The notes under the pieces: model-generated
Told to the model about the DNA's origin: nothing
Databases searched by the model: none
What the model saw: only the letters and a program-made list of their open reading frames with translations
In this document: positions 25,856-35,997 of the stretch, one piece after another
Numbering within the stretch: the first letter of the stretch is position 1
How the letters are laid out: the number at the start of each line of letters is the position of its first letter
Position numbers and translations under genes: made by a program
Assembly (NCBI RefSeq): GCF_007744075.1
Contig: NZ_CP036266.1
Location: 2,899,748-2,963,747 of the forward strand
Direction of reading: 5' to 3'
Length of the DNA: 64,000 nt
Source of the DNA: Gimesia chilikensis
Lineage (GTDB): Bacteria > Planctomycetota > Planctomycetia > Planctomycetales > Planctomycetaceae

Positions 25856-27004
25856 CTACTTTCCTTCAGGGGCCGGTAACTCGTCCAGTTTGAAACGGAC
25901 GGAGACCACTGAGTTCTGATTGGCGTTGTCGCGGTATTTGACGTAGGTCGTCGCGACGATGGTGCCATCGGGCAGGAGTTCGACACCGGGGTAGCCACAA
26001 TCGCCTTTGCGTCCATACTGATGCAACAGCTTGATGCGGTATTTCCCATCCCGTCCCTGGACGATATCGTCGTAGGTACCAACCCAGGCAACGAAGTCGC
26101 CGCGTGTTGAACTGCCGGGGGCCTGGTCGCGGAAGCAGATCACCAGCTGTCCGTCTTTCGTGAAGACTTCTTTATGACGATCGCCTGTCAGGCCCCAGGG
26201 AGTATCGACGGGCTTCGTCCAGGTTTGGCCTTCATCGTTGCTGAACATCATCAGACTGCGGCCTTTGTGTGTATTTTCCCGCATCAGGCAGCAGAGCTGT
26301 TTGCCGTCGGGACTGCGGAAGACGCAGGGCTCACAGGGATTTTTACCCTCGACTTCGGCGACGATCCGCGGCTTGGACCAGGTGAATCCGCCGTCTGCGG
26401 AGATGGTCTGCAGGACGACCAGCGGCGCCCGGTCCTTGCCGTCAGGTCCCCGGTGATAAAGTCCCAGGTAACGGCCATCTTTGAGGCGGACCATGCTGCT
26501 GAAGGTCATGACACAGGGGAAACCAAGGGGCGGCATTTCTTTCCAGGTTTTGCCGTCGTCTTCACTCATGATGCTCGGCATGCCCGGCCCGCCCCGTTTT
26601 CCCAGTGCTGCTGAGTAGACCCAGAGACGTGCGGTACCATCGGGACCGATCATCCGATAGATACTGGGACAGTTTTGGTGCGTGGAGTAACCGGCGGGCA
26701 GTCGTTCGTCGATTCGCTCCCAGGTTTTGCCCCCATCGGTGCTGCGGGCCATGGGGCCGGCGGAACCGCCGTGATTGATGCACCAGACGGCGTAAATGGT
26801 TTTCTGATCGGGCATCAGCAGTGTAGTCGGGTGTCCCTGGTAGACTTTGGGAGTACCGGCGGCGATGACCGTCTGTCGCTCGGTCTGTTTGGAAAGATCG
26901 ATGAGCGGCAACTGGTCGGCGGCTTGTAAAGCAGCATTCTGTGAGGTGCTGAGCAGAACAGCGGTCAACAGCAGTGGTGTGAGTGAGAACGGGTGATTCA
27001 TCAT
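25856..27004 (-). CDS. Exported sialidase/BNR-repeat family protein
   Basis: The 382-residue product has a signal peptide ([18 protein letters not shown], cleaved near residue 28) and at least four Asp-box repeats: [24 protein letters not shown] and SNDEGQTW. These are the structural repeats of six-bladed beta-propeller neuraminidases (GH33-like). Catalytic Arg and Tyr/Glu sets are not securely located by eye, so enzymatic activity is likely but unproved. It should act outside the cytosol, perhaps on sialylated or other glycans. Confidence 0.85.
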   Translation of the reverse strand: MMNHPFSLTPLLLTAVLLSTSQNAALQAADQLPLIDLSKQTERQTVIAAGTPKVYQGHPTTLLMPDQKTIYAVWCINHGGSAGPMARSTDGGKTWERIDERLPAGYSTHQNCPSIYRMIGPDGTARLWVYSAALGKRGGPGMPSIMSEDDGKTWKEMPPLGFPCVMTFSSMVRLKDGRYLGLYHRGPDGKDRAPLVVLQTISADGGFTWSKPRIVAEVEGKNPCEPCVFRSPDGKQLCCLMRENTHKGRSLMMFSNDEGQTWTKPVDTPWGLTGDRHKEVFTKDGQLVICFRDQAPGSSTRGDFVAWVGTYDDIVQGRDGKYRIKLLHQYGRKGDCGYPGVELLPDGTIVATTYVKYRDNANQNSVVSVRFKLDELPAPEGK

Positions 27005-27116
27005 GCGATCTTTCTGTGAGCTTCAGGCAGGTGTGTTGTGCGGCGTGTTTCAGACCCTGATCTGATTATAAAGCGATGGACAGGGAATGTCTGGTATTGT
27101 GACGGAATCGTGAGAA

Positions 27117-27554
27117 TTACTTTTCGAGTTCGAAATCGAGCGTCTGGGCGCCTTCTCCTTTTTCAATCGTGGCGGTGAGTGTGGTGTGGGAGTTATACTT
27201 CGCCGGGATTTCCGTGACCTCGGGGATCTGTTCCCCACTGGTGCCGACATCGCCTGGAGCGACACTCTCATCCAGCTGAGGTGTGCTGGAGACGATCTGG
27301 ACTTTGCAGTTTCCCAGAGGGACGCCCCCTTTGTTGTCGAGCTGATAGATGCCGGCGCGAATCGTGGCCAGCGAGACAGGTCCGGAATCGGGGATAAAAC
27401 GGATTTCTGCAGCATCCAGCGGATCACCGGCGTACTTGACGATGCCTTTGACCGGTCGTCGCTCCGGTGCATCACTGGCGCCACAACCGGCGGAGAGGAG
27501 ACTGAGACACAAACAGGCACAGGAGACAACTTGATTCAGAAGCGAGGCGTTCAT
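27117..27554 (-). CDS. Lipoprotein with carboxypeptidase-regulatory-like fold
   Basis: The 145-residue product has a lipoprotein signal with lipobox LLSAGC (C at about 24). The mature part has the pattern VKGIVKYAGDPLDAAEIRFIPD ... IRAGIYQLDNKGGVPLGNCKVQI ... TTLTATIEKG, a small beta-sandwich typical of transthyretin-like/CarboxypepD_reg domains. It lies 170 bp downstream of the DUF1559 gene at 27724 on the same strand and is probably in the same module. Confidence 0.75.
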   Translation of the reverse strand: MNASLLNQVVSCACLCLSLLSAGCGASDAPERRPVKGIVKYAGDPLDAAEIRFIPDSGPVSLATIRAGIYQLDNKGGVPLGNCKVQIVSSTPQLDESVAPGDVGTSGEQIPEVTEIPAKYNSHTTLTATIEKGEGAQTLDFELEK

Positions 27555-27723
27555 AGATTATATCTCTGCGGGGGTGAAGGATGGAGTGAGCAGCTTCCCG
27601 GCGATTCGTTCGGCAGGAGTTCCTGTAGTCAGATCCAGGAGTGCCAGGCCAGAGGGATGCAGGCTGTTCCCTCTAGTCCATGGCGATTCCTGATCTCAGG
27701 AGGGTGAATCTGATAAGCAGCGT

Positions 27724-28620
27724 TTAGAATTCGCCGACGACTTCCCCGCCCTGACGGGTCGTGAGATCGGAGAGGGTTCCCTGGTCGATATTTTCTGAAA
27801 GGAACCGGACTGATCCGTCACCCAGCACGAAGTGGCAGCCGCCGGTGTGCCAGCTGGAGAATTCCTGGGTTCGCAGGTTCCAGGTGCCACCGCCAGGCGT
27901 GGTGTGAGGTCCGTTGATACCGCCGGCAGTGTCAAGAATATTCCAGACCGGATAAGGATTGCCGTCAAACGAGCCGGTCAGTCCGCCGGTACATTCACCG
28001 ACCATCAGGGTGTTGCTGGCACCATCGAGGATATCGCTGATTTTGGTCCGACTGCGATTGTAGAAGATGCCGTTCCCGACACTGGCAGGCCAGGTATTGT
28101 CGGAGCAGGTCCAGTCGACGGAATCTGCGACGCCCGAGTAATTGGTTTTGCCGAGGTCGTCTTTGTTTCCCGGTCCGCCGTTGTTGATGGCACCGGTCAT
28201 ATTCACGCGGTCGTCGCTCTGGGGGTCACTGGGGCACTGATAGCTGGGGACCTTGAAGCCGACCACATCAATGGCCTTGTTGGGAGAGTCATTGTAGTTT
28301 TTGGAGAAGTTGTATTTGTTGTAGACGTTGGCCTGATCGATAAAGGGGAGGATCAGAGTGCCCCAGCCGAAGCGGTAGGTCAGTCCGGGAGAGCCCGAAC
28401 AGCCGCCGTTGCGGTGATCGATTCCATACGGAAAGACCTTGTGAGTTTCGTGATAGTTGTGGAGAGCCAGACCGATCTGTTTCAGGTTGTTTTTGCAGGT
28501 GGAGCGTCGGGCGGATTCACGTGCCTGCTGGACAGCAGGCAGCAGTAATGCAATCAGAATGGCGATAATGGCGATCACGACCAGTAATTCAATCAGTGTA
28601 AATCCGCGCTTGATTTTCAT
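27724..28620 (-). CDS. DUF1559 pseudopilin-like protein
   Basis: The 298-residue product has [20 protein letters not shown] as a prepilin leader with a G/F cleavage site, the QARESARRSTCKNNLKQ motif, and the H-X9-DG motif in HTGGCHFVLGDGS. Cysteines in CSGSPG and DWTCSD could form surface disulphides. It is divergent from the GntR gene at 28839 and shares the 218-bp intergenic region, whose palindrome could regulate both. Confidence 0.9.
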   Translation of the reverse strand: MKIKRGFTLIELLVVIAIIAILIALLLPAVQQARESARRSTCKNNLKQIGLALHNYHETHKVFPYGIDHRNGGCSGSPGLTYRFGWGTLILPFIDQANVYNKYNFSKNYNDSPNKAIDVVGFKVPSYQCPSDPQSDDRVNMTGAINNGGPGNKDDLGKTNYSGVADSVDWTCSDNTWPASVGNGIFYNRSRTKISDILDGASNTLMVGECTGGLTGSFDGNPYPVWNILDTAGGINGPHTTPGGGTWNLRTQEFSSWHTGGCHFVLGDGSVRFLSENIDQGTLSDLTTRQGGEVVGEF

Positions 28621-28755
28621 GATTCTCTCCAGATGAAACAGATAAATTGAGGGGCGTTAAGACTCCCGGTACAGACCTGGTCTGCTGTGCCTGTGCCCCA
28701 GCTTTGCACTTCACCGACTGGGAAACCGGCACAAAAATTTGTAAAAAAGAAAAAA

Positions 28756-28783
28756 TTGACATCATGGAATAACATGTTATAAC
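28756..28783 (+). promoter_or_regulatory. Promoter of the GntR gene
   Basis: TTGACA (28756-28761), a 16-bp spacer and TATAAC (28778-28783) lie 55 bp before the start of the GntR gene. The -10 box lies inside the palindrome at 28773-28786. Confidence 0.5.
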
Positions 28784-28786
28784 ATG
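28773..28786. promoter_or_regulatory. Candidate GntR operator
   Basis: CATGTTATAACATG is a perfect 14-bp palindrome overlapping the -10 box. Flanking ATCATG (28761-28766) and CATGAT (28783-28788) add a second inverted pair. Autoregulation, and perhaps control of the divergent DUF1559 gene, is inferred. Confidence 0.5.
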
Positions 28787-28838
28787 ATGTTGCATATTGT
28801 CGGTAAAACCAAAACGCTTGTCAACCAGAAAATGAAAA

Positions 28839-29546
28839 ATGTATGAAGCCACCGAAAATCTGGCCGATCGTGCTTATCGTTACATCAGGCAGGAACTGCA
28901 GGAAGGGAATCTGACTCCCGGTACGCAGCTGGTTAATCGCAAGCTGGCCGAGCGGATTGGCGTGAGTGTGATTCCCGTGCGTGAGGCGATTCACCGACTC
29001 GTCTCGGAAGGTCTGGTAGAGCATGTGCCTGGCGCGGGAGCCTTTGTGCGGAACCCGAATCGTGAGGATCTGGAAGAGCTGTATGTTCTGCGGGATGCGC
29101 TGGAGAGTTGTGCGGCTGCGGAAGCGGCCCGCTACATTACGCCGCATCAACTGGATGATCTGGATGCCCTGATGGTTGAGTTTCATGAGATCCGCGAACT
29201 GGTTCAGCAGCGGAATGAAGGATATGCCACAGCGGCGCAGTTTCATCGCTGGCTGGATTGTGAAGCGGTGTTTCACCAGATTGTAATTGAGGCTTCTCGC
29301 AACCGTTTGATCGCGAAAGTGATCCGCGAACACAGTGCGGTCACACTGGTGTTTGAATCACAGCGGAACAGCTCTCGACTGCTGACCGTGGAACTGGCAG
29401 AGCGAACCTGCAGCGATAAAGAAAAACTGCTGGCTGCGTTGCGGGCCGGCGATGGCCCCCTGGCCCGCGAAGTGATGAGCGCCCAGATCCAGCGTGGCTG
29501 CCGAGATGTGCTGGCGTTCCTCCGACAGCAGGAACGGCGCAGCTGA
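28839..29546 (+). CDS. GntR-family (FCD) transcription regulator
   Basis: The 235-residue product has a GntR winged helix (about 1-70: LAERIGVSVIPVREAIHRLV, then GLVEHVPGAGAFVRNP) and a C-terminal FCD domain. The FCD has helix-borne metal ligands (LRDALES, FHRWLDCEAVFHQIVIEASRN). FCD regulators respond to small organic acids or sugars. It faces the DUF1559 gene and follows the candidate operator at 28773. ATG 28839 is the likely start, with weak ribosome signals. Confidence 0.85.
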   Translation: MYEATENLADRAYRYIRQELQEGNLTPGTQLVNRKLAERIGVSVIPVREAIHRLVSEGLVEHVPGAGAFVRNPNREDLEELYVLRDALESCAAAEAARYITPHQLDDLDALMVEFHEIRELVQQRNEGYATAAQFHRWLDCEAVFHQIVIEASRNRLIAKVIREHSAVTLVFESQRNSSRLLTVELAERTCSDKEKLLAALRAGDGPLAREVMSAQIQRGCRDVLAFLRQQERRS

Positions 29547-29652
29547 GCGTCAGAGATCTGTTGGATTCATTGTGGATACGACGTGCACAGAAGTGTATAA
29601 TCGTTATCAGAGGAAACCCTGCTCTCTGGTTGTTATCTGCACGAGGAATTAG

Positions 29653-29910
29653 ATGACTCCTAAACTGACCGATGAAATGCGACAGGCACTTCTGGAGTCG
29701 CCTGATCGCCCTCTCCAAATTGAAGACGACCAAACGCAGAAAGTATATCTACTGGTTCCGCAGGAAGCTTTTCAACACTGGATGGATGCAGAATTACGCC
29801 GTGAGCTCCAGATTGGATTTGATCAGGCCGATGCTGGCGATGTGACTGACTGGGATGTCGAGGCCCTTCTCAGGGAAGCCCGCACACGACAAATCGTCGA
29901 GCCGGAATAG
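29653..29910 (+). CDS. Type II antitoxin-like protein
   Basis: The 85-residue acidic product is typical of the prevent-host-death/ParD-like group paired with ParE toxins: LLESPDRPLQIEDDQT-x-YLLVPQEAFQHWMD, then a helical tail ALLREARTRQ. The toxin remnant starts at the next base, so the pair originally formed one operon, ATG 29911 following the TAG directly. The antitoxin reading frame remains intact. Confidence 0.7.
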   Translation: MTPKLTDEMRQALLESPDRPLQIEDDQTQKVYLLVPQEAFQHWMDAELRRELQIGFDQADAGDVTDWDVEALLREARTRQIVEPE

Positions 29911-30197
29911 ATGTCGCGAATAATACAGACGCGACAGGCGAAAGAAGATATTCTGGAAATCTGGACCTAGTTTTCTGCAGAGGATTCTTCCGCGGCAGAC
30001 CGACTGTTAAGACAGTTCGATCAACTCTTTCAAAACTGGCAAATCACCCTGGGATTGGATCCCGACAGGATCGTTTTCGCGAAGGCTTACGCTGTTTTGC
30101 CCTCGGACGGTACCTGATATTTTATTTCCCCATTGAAGACGGGATTCAGATTATTCGTGTACTGCACAGTGCTCGCAACTGGGAAAAGTTGCTCTAG
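29911..30197 (+). pseudogene. Broken ParE/RelE-type toxin gene
   Basis: Reading from ATG 29911, the frame encodes MSRIIQTRQAKEDILEIWT, hits TAG at 29968-29970, then continues in frame to LLRQFDQLFQ. A single-base loss at the CAAAACTGG run near 30031-30037 shifts the frame, after which the expected toxin C-terminus is fully readable: DRFREGLRCFALGRYLIFYF, then GIQIIRVLHSARNWEKLL ending at TAG 30195-30197. Two lesions therefore inactivate the toxin while its antitoxin is spared. Sequencing error is the main alternative, but both a stop and a shift would be needed. Confidence 0.8.
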
Positions 30198-30432
30198 AAA
30201 CGATGTGGTCAATCGCTGGTTTACCTTTAACGGAATGGAGCTCGGGAACATTGACAGCGTTCTCTGTCCCCTGCCTGATCGTGTTTTGAGCGATCTGCGT
30301 TCCGGGTGCTGACTTGCCAGCGATCAGGGTGTCTGTTGAGCGACCAGGGGACATGGTACGACAGGCTGACAGCTCGCTTCTGATCTGCAGAAAAGCAGGC
30401 TGTTTTTTAGACTCTTTCATTTTTTTACAGAC

Positions 30433-30447
30433 TGGCACGTTGCTTGC
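30433..30447 (+). promoter_or_regulatory. Sigma-54 (RpoN) promoter
   Basis: TGGCACG (30433-30439), four bases, and TTGC (30444-30447) match the -24/-12 consensus TGGCACGNNNNTTGC exactly. GG and GC are separated by the required 10 bp. The predicted start is near 30459. Confidence 0.6.
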
Positions 30448-30458
30448 GTTGGTCAGCA

Positions 30459-30559
30459 AAACCAGTTCAGGAATTCGTCTGCCAGGCCCTCAGACGTATT
30501 CGGACTGAAACGCCATTTCCACCGGGGACGACCCAAGTGTCGTCTCCGGTGGTTATTTT
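30459..30559 (+). ncRNA. Predicted sigma-54-dependent small RNA or leader
   Basis: The region between the sigma-54 start point and the strong terminator would make an RNA of about 100 nt ending in TTATTTTC. No open frame with a ribosome site lies in it. Alternatively it is a leader and attenuator for the DJ-1/PfpI gene at 30665. Both readings are inferred. Confidence 0.4.
30519..30559 (+). terminator. Rho-independent terminator upstream of the DJ-1 gene
   Basis: The arms 30519-30532 (CCACCGGGGACGAC) and 30539-30552 form a 14-bp stem with one G-U pair and loop CCAAGT, followed by TTATTTTC. Confidence 0.75.
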
Positions 30560-30664
30560 CAGGAACGAAAAAACGAATATCAAGCAAGCGTGTCAGCAAC
30601 TGATCCTGGAGTTCTGAGACCGTTCGTGAGTGCAGTCGAACAGGAAAAATGGAAGGAGAATGGA

Positions 30665-31231
30665 ATGTCAGGGAAACAGCTACAGGGGAAAACAATCGCA
30701 TTTCTGGCGACCGATGGATTCGAGCAGGTCGAACTGACGGAACCCTGGCAGGCGGTGCAGGCCGCGGGGGGCGAGCCCCGGCTGATCTCATTGGAGAGCG
30801 GCAAAATACAGGGTGTGCACCACGATCAAAAAGGTGATGAGTTCAGCGTTGACCAGACGGTCGATGAAGTGAATGCGACCGACTTCCAGGGACTGGTACT
30901 GCCGGGGGGCGTATTCAATCCCGATGCCCTGCGGCTCAGTGTGAACGCCGTCAATTTTGTCCGCGAATTCTTTAAGGAAGGAATTCCGGTCGCGGCGATC
31001 TGCCATGGTCCCTGGATGCTGGTAGAAGCTGATGTGGTCAACGAGCGAATGGTGACGTCATGGCCCAGTGTGAAAACAGATCTGATCAATGCCGGCGCTA
31101 ACTGGGTCAACCAGGAGTGCGTATGTGACAACGGACTGGTGACCAGTCGCAAGCCAGATGACCTGCCCGCGTTCTGCGCGAAGATGGTCGAGGAGTTTGC
31201 GGAAGGAATCCATTCCGGACAAACTGTCTGA
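30665..31231 (+). CDS. DJ-1/PfpI family protein (YhbO-like)
   Basis: The 188-residue product has the type 1 glutamine amidotransferase-like fold. The nucleophile elbow AAICHGPW has C113-H114, E20 lies in the N-terminal DGFEQVEL segment, and the strand FQGLVLPGG is at about 74-82. PfpI/YhbO members act in stress responses, as deglycases or proteases. AAGGAG precedes ATG 30665. It has no close partner gene, but the terminator and sigma-54 promoter just upstream suggest stress- or nitrogen-linked control. Confidence 0.88.
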   Translation: MSGKQLQGKTIAFLATDGFEQVELTEPWQAVQAAGGEPRLISLESGKIQGVHHDQKGDEFSVDQTVDEVNATDFQGLVLPGGVFNPDALRLSVNAVNFVREFFKEGIPVAAICHGPWMLVEADVVNERMVTSWPSVKTDLINAGANWVNQECVCDNGLVTSRKPDDLPAFCAKMVEEFAEGIHSGQTV

Positions 31232-31291
31232 AGCTGAGTAGAGCGCAACAGCTGATATCGGCTGCGTCTACCCAGTTAATTAACTGAATGT

Positions 31292-31344
31292 CAGAGCATC
31301 CCCGCAATCGTAGAGTAGCTCACGCACGATTGCGGGAAGCTCTG
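31292..31344. terminator. Long hairpin downstream of the DJ-1 gene
   Basis: The arms CAGAGC/GCTCTG (31292-31297, 31339-31344) and CCCGCAATCGT/ACGATTGCGGG (31301-31311, 31326-31336) pair perfectly. No T-run follows, so it may be a processing or protection hairpin. Confidence 0.5.
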
Positions 31345-31395
31345 CGTTCAGTGGATTTACTACAAAACATTATAGTCGAAATACGCTTAAATGCA

Positions 31396-31425
31396 AAAAG
31401 GCGTCGCTGGGGAGCGGCGCCTTTT
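31396..31425 (-). terminator. Rho-independent terminator of the DUF1559 cluster
   Basis: AAAAGGCGTCGCT (31396-31408) and AGCGGCGCCTTTT (31413-31425) form a 13-bp stem with one G-U pair and loop GGGG. A-run and T-run flank it on both sides, so it works in both directions, and it ends the minus-strand DUF1559 gene. Confidence 0.85.
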
Positions 31426-31450
31426 CTACGTATCGATGTCATCTGAAGGC

Positions 31451-32395
<945 letters not shown>

Positions 32396-32820
32396 GTGTT
32401 TTCCTTGCATTTCAAAAACGAATATGAAATGAAAAAAGAGTTAACGAATGATGTGCTCTTCGACGGTGACGGAAACAGAATCGCAAATCGGAATTCAGGT
32501 AGTTGCTGTGAGAACCAGCACGACGGATGTTGTTTACCACGTCTGATATGTGAAAGAGCCTGTTAAGAGTGTGAGAATTTTATACTTGATGTGTGAATAA
32601 ATGATGAAGAAGTCGTTATCTTTTCGCGCGGTTGATGAAGATCCCGGGCAGAGCATGGATATATAAATCGCCTGTGATGAGAGTGGGCTTTGTCTATCAC
32701 TTCGATTGATGAACAGGCTGTAAAAAAAGAACCTCCCTGCCTGCGATTGTTCTTCAACGCAGCTGGCAGAGAGGTTGTTCTGGTCTGTCTCAGTTGAGAG
32801 TCGAGGGAATCAGTGGGTTA

Positions 32821-33765
32821 TTAAAATTCCCCCAGGGTTTCGCGTTTGGCGCGGGTGCTGAGAGCACGGTAGAGCGTCATAGAGATGTTCTCAGAGAGGA
32901 ATCGCACGCTACCGTCACAGAGGACAAAGTGGGCACCGCCGGTGTGATAGCTGCCGGCTGCCTCTTCCCCGTAGGAGTTGATCGGATCGTTGTTTTCGGC
33001 TGCGATCAGGTACTCGGTCATTTCAGTCGGGGGATTGCTGTCTGCTCCGTTGGAGAAACAGTGCTTGCGGTCACTGCCGCCACCACCCAGCATGTCAGCG
33101 TCTCCACCGGAGTCAATGACTTCGCTGACCATGATCGTGTTGGATAGGCCGTCGGTGATGTCACGGAAAGCGACGGAACTGCTGATATAGAAGATACCAT
33201 CTGCACCCATGCAACCACCGGTGGCGGCCATTTCCTGGGGAGTATCGACATTACCACTGTAGCAGTTATCGCCAGAACTGCCGATCAGGGTGCCCATGTT
33301 GCCGTTATAGTTGGAAGGGGCATAACCGTTTTTCTGAGCTCCTTTGGTTACATCCGGCTGGGAGGGACACCAGAAGACGGAGAGTCGGGCCTGGCCACAG
33401 AGTTGCTGTTTGGCATCGTTGACACCACCGGATTCAGCACCCAGACCGCTGGAGGATGGCCCCTGGATCTGATCGTACATGGGAGCCTGGTCGAGGTACG
33501 GCAGGATGCTGGCGTGCCAGGTCCAGCCGTGTCCGTTGTATTTCGAACCGTTGTAGTAAACCACACTGCCCGGCGGAAGTACACTGTGGGCTTCGTGGTA
33601 GTTGTGCAGAGACAATCCAATTTGTTTCATGTTGTTCTTGCACTGCGAGCGGCGAGCTGCTTCGCGTGCCTGCTGGACAGCAGGAAGCAACAGGGCAATC
33701 AGGATAGCGATAATCGCGATCACCACAAGTAGTTCGATCAGTGTAAAGGCTTTTCGATTCTGCAT
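32821..33765 (-). CDS. DUF1559 pseudopilin-like protein, tandem copy 2
   Basis: The 314-residue product starts [20 protein letters not shown] and shares almost all of its sequence with copy 3, for example [31 protein letters not shown] and the [11 protein letters not shown] region. It has the H-X9-DG motif. The 425-bp interval to copy 3 is not obviously related in sequence, so each copy may have its own promoter. It is part of a gene family expansion. Confidence 0.88.
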   Translation of the reverse strand: MQNRKAFTLIELLVVIAIIAILIALLLPAVQQAREAARRSQCKNNMKQIGLSLHNYHEAHSVLPPGSVVYYNGSKYNGHGWTWHASILPYLDQAPMYDQIQGPSSSGLGAESGGVNDAKQQLCGQARLSVFWCPSQPDVTKGAQKNGYAPSNYNGNMGTLIGSSGDNCYSGNVDTPQEMAATGGCMGADGIFYISSSVAFRDITDGLSNTIMVSEVIDSGGDADMLGGGGSDRKHCFSNGADSNPPTEMTEYLIAAENNDPINSYGEEAAGSYHTGGAHFVLCDGSVRFLSENISMTLYRALSTRAKRETLGEF

Positions 33766-33986
33766 GAGTTTTCCTTGTGGGTTAGAGGGATGAAAGGACA
33801 ATAAAAAGTACGGATTCTGGCAATGGCGAAACAGGATCGCCGGTTATCCTGGCTGAGATGCTGTTGAGTTCAGCGTGGCATCAGTTGTTGCGAGTTCCGA
33901 AAAATACAAACGCTCGGTAATCAGATGAAATAATCTATCCCTGGTTTAACTCAAATTTGAAACTCTTGTGGTTTTATAAAGCATGT

Positions 33987-34012
33987 CACGCTGGAGCGGT
34001 TGCTCCAGCGTG
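33987..34012 (-). terminator. Hairpin downstream of the lipoprotein gene
   Basis: CACGCTGGAGC (33987-33997) and GCTCCAGCGTG (34002-34012) form a perfect 11-bp stem with a 4-nt loop. It lies just after the minus-strand gene at 34023; no T-run follows, so termination efficiency is uncertain. Confidence 0.55.
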
Positions 34013-34022
34013 GACTGGGGAA

Positions 34023-34478
34023 TCAGGATTTTTTCAGTTCAAAGTCGAAGGTGTTTTCGCCGGCTTTGACGTCAGCTTCCAGTTCGGTGTTCGTATTGTA
34101 TTTTGAAGGCAGTTTTTCTTTGGTGGCTTCAGCCGGAGCGGCATCGTCGCCTTCGGATTCCATTTCATTTCCGCCTTCGACAACGGAGGTGATCATGACT
34201 TTGTTGTGACCGATTTTGCAGCCTTTGGTATCACGAATGTAAACCAGTTCGTAGTTTCCGGAGGCATCGGTGGTGGCGCTGGCGGGACGTCCGCTGTCGG
34301 GCATGAAGGTGACTGAGGCACCAGCCAGGGGCGAGCCTTCGAAGGTGACAGTCCCTTTAACCAGTCCGAGGTCAGGTTGATCGCCGGCTCCCCCACCGCA
34401 GCCGGTGATTGCCAGGGACAGGGTCAGCAGAGTTACTTTGAAGATGTTTTGGATTTTGTTCTGTTTAAAACTGGTCAT
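34023..34478 (-). CDS. Lipoprotein with carboxypeptidase-regulatory-like fold
   Basis: The 151-residue product has a lipoprotein signal (VTLLTLSLAITGCGGG; C at about 27) and the same beta-sandwich-like pattern as the lipoprotein at 27117: VKGTVTFEGSPLAGASVTFM, then TDASGNYELVYI and ADVKAGENTFDFELKKS at the end. The closeness to the 27117 protein shows the two DUF1559-lipoprotein modules are paralogous. It lies between the first and second tandem DUF1559 genes. Confidence 0.75.
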   Translation of the reverse strand: MTSFKQNKIQNIFKVTLLTLSLAITGCGGGAGDQPDLGLVKGTVTFEGSPLAGASVTFMPDSGRPASATTDASGNYELVYIRDTKGCKIGHNKVMITSVVEGGNEMESEGDDAAPAEATKEKLPSKYNTNTELEADVKAGENTFDFELKKS

Positions 34479-34549
34479 GGTTGAAACTCACTTTGATACG
34501 TTGGATTTCTTAGTAGCGAGGATACGATCCTCTGATTCATTTTTAACTG

Positions 34550-34582
34550 ACGCCCTTCCCGTCGACATGACTGGAAGGGCGT
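34550..34582 (-). terminator. Hairpin between lipoprotein gene and DUF1559 gene
   Basis: ACGCCCTTCC (34550-34559) and GGAAGGGCGT (34573-34582) form a perfect 10-bp stem. It follows the minus-strand DUF1559 gene at 34603; no T-run is present. Confidence 0.45.
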
Positions 34583-34602
34583 TATTGATTCGTCATAGTG
34601 CT

Positions 34603-35547
34603 TTAGAAGTCGCTGAGGGTTTCCCGTTTGGCGCGAGTACTGATGGCACGGTATAGAGTCATGTCGATGTTTTCCGAGAGGAAGCGGACACGACCATCAC
34701 CGAAGACGAACTGGGCTCCGCCGGTGTGGTAGCTGCCGGCTGCTTCTTCGGCATAACCGTTGATCGGATCATTGCTCTCGGCGGCGATCAGGTATTCCGA
34801 CATTTCGGTGGGCGGATTGCTGTCTGCACCCCCGGAGAAACAGTGCTTGCGGTCACTGCCCCCGCCGCCCAGCATGTTGGCGTCTCCGCCGGAATCGATG
34901 ACTTCACTGACGAAGATGGTGTTTGACAGGCCGTCGGTGACATCCCGGAAACGGACGCTGCTGCTGATGTAAAAGATACCGTCGGCTCCCATGCAGCCAC
35001 CGGTGGCTGCCATCTGAGCGGGAGTGGTAATTGAACCGCCGTAGCAGTTGTCGCCTGAGTTACCGATCAGCGTGCCCATGTTGCCGTTATAGTTCGAAGG
35101 CGAATAGCCCCCTTTCTGCACACCCTGGGTTACGTCGGGCTGGGAGGGGCACCAGAATACGGAAAGCACAGTCTGTCCGGCCAGTTGCTGTTTGGCACTG
35201 GTTGTACCACCTGATTCGGCTCCCATGCCGCTGGAGTCTGGTCCCTGGATCTGGTTGTACAACGGAACCTGATCGAGATAAGGCAGGATGCTGGCGTGCC
35301 AGGTCCAGCCGTGTCCATAGTATTTAGTACCATTGAAGTAGACGATACTACCCGGGGGCAGCGCGCTGAATGTTTCATGATAGTTGTGCAAAGCCAGTCC
35401 GATTTGTTTCAGATTGTTTTTGCAGCTGTTACGTCGTGCAGCTTCGCGTGCCTGTTGTACCGCTGGTAGTAACAGGGCGATGAGGATTGCGATAATGGCA
35501 ATCACCACCAGTAGCTCGATGAGGGTAAACGCTTTTCGATTGTTCAT
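34603..35547 (-). CDS. DUF1559 pseudopilin-like protein, tandem copy 1
   Basis: The 314-residue product starts [20 protein letters not shown] after a clear AAGGAGAAG. It differs more from copies 2 and 3 ([33 protein letters not shown] in place of [13 protein letters not shown]) but keeps the H-X9-DG motif. It is probably the first gene of the cluster, followed by the lipoprotein at 34023. Its upstream region of 450 bp probably contains the promoter. Confidence 0.88.
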   Translation of the reverse strand: MNNRKAFTLIELLVVIAIIAILIALLLPAVQQAREAARRNSCKNNLKQIGLALHNYHETFSALPPGSIVYFNGTKYYGHGWTWHASILPYLDQVPLYNQIQGPDSSGMGAESGGTTSAKQQLAGQTVLSVFWCPSQPDVTQGVQKGGYSPSNYNGNMGTLIGNSGDNCYGGSITTPAQMAATGGCMGADGIFYISSSVRFRDVTDGLSNTIFVSEVIDSGGDANMLGGGGSDRKHCFSGGADSNPPTEMSEYLIAAESNDPINGYAEEAAGSYHTGGAQFVFGDGRVRFLSENIDMTLYRAISTRAKRETLSDF

Positions 35548-35997
35548 CACTTCTCCTTTTTGAGTCTGAGAGCAGGACCAGTAACAACTGAGAATGAATT
35601 AAATCTGACTGGTTTATTCGTCTTCCCTGTGGGAAGCAGACTGGCGGATTTGAACTTATCTGCTGCTGATGAATTCAGCTTGAATGAAACAGTCAGAGAT
35701 GTTGTGAATGGAAAATAGTCTCTGCTGAAGTTGCGGGCAGTCTAGTCCGCATTTATGAAGGGTGTGTGAAGAACGTGTTAGCTTCATAAAACATGAGTTG
35801 ATCAGAGCCGATTTCTGCAAGTTAATTTTCAGTTAATAATTCAGCGTTTTTTATTCACGTTTGCTGATGTGATCCCCGAAAACAGCGAACCTGTGAGGCG
35901 TTTTTTGTGTCACGTTACGCAGAAGGTCTGTGATACAGGCCTCATATCGTTTTTCTGTGAATTCATCTGTTCTTAATGTGGAATACAAGGAAAATTC
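35548..35997. other. 450-bp gene-free interval
   Basis: No gene is seen. This AT-richer interval lies between the divergent DUF1559 gene and the receiver-domain gene at 35998, and it should carry both promoters. TTAATTTTCAGTTAATAA is a notable AT-rich motif near 35821, but no certain promoter pair stands out. Confidence 0.4.

Larger units (their letters stand above)
30198..30664 (+). other. 467-bp gene-free interval with predicted small RNA
   Basis: No protein gene is convincing. The interval contains a sigma-54-like promoter at 30433-30447 and a strong terminator at 30519-30559. Confidence 0.5.
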
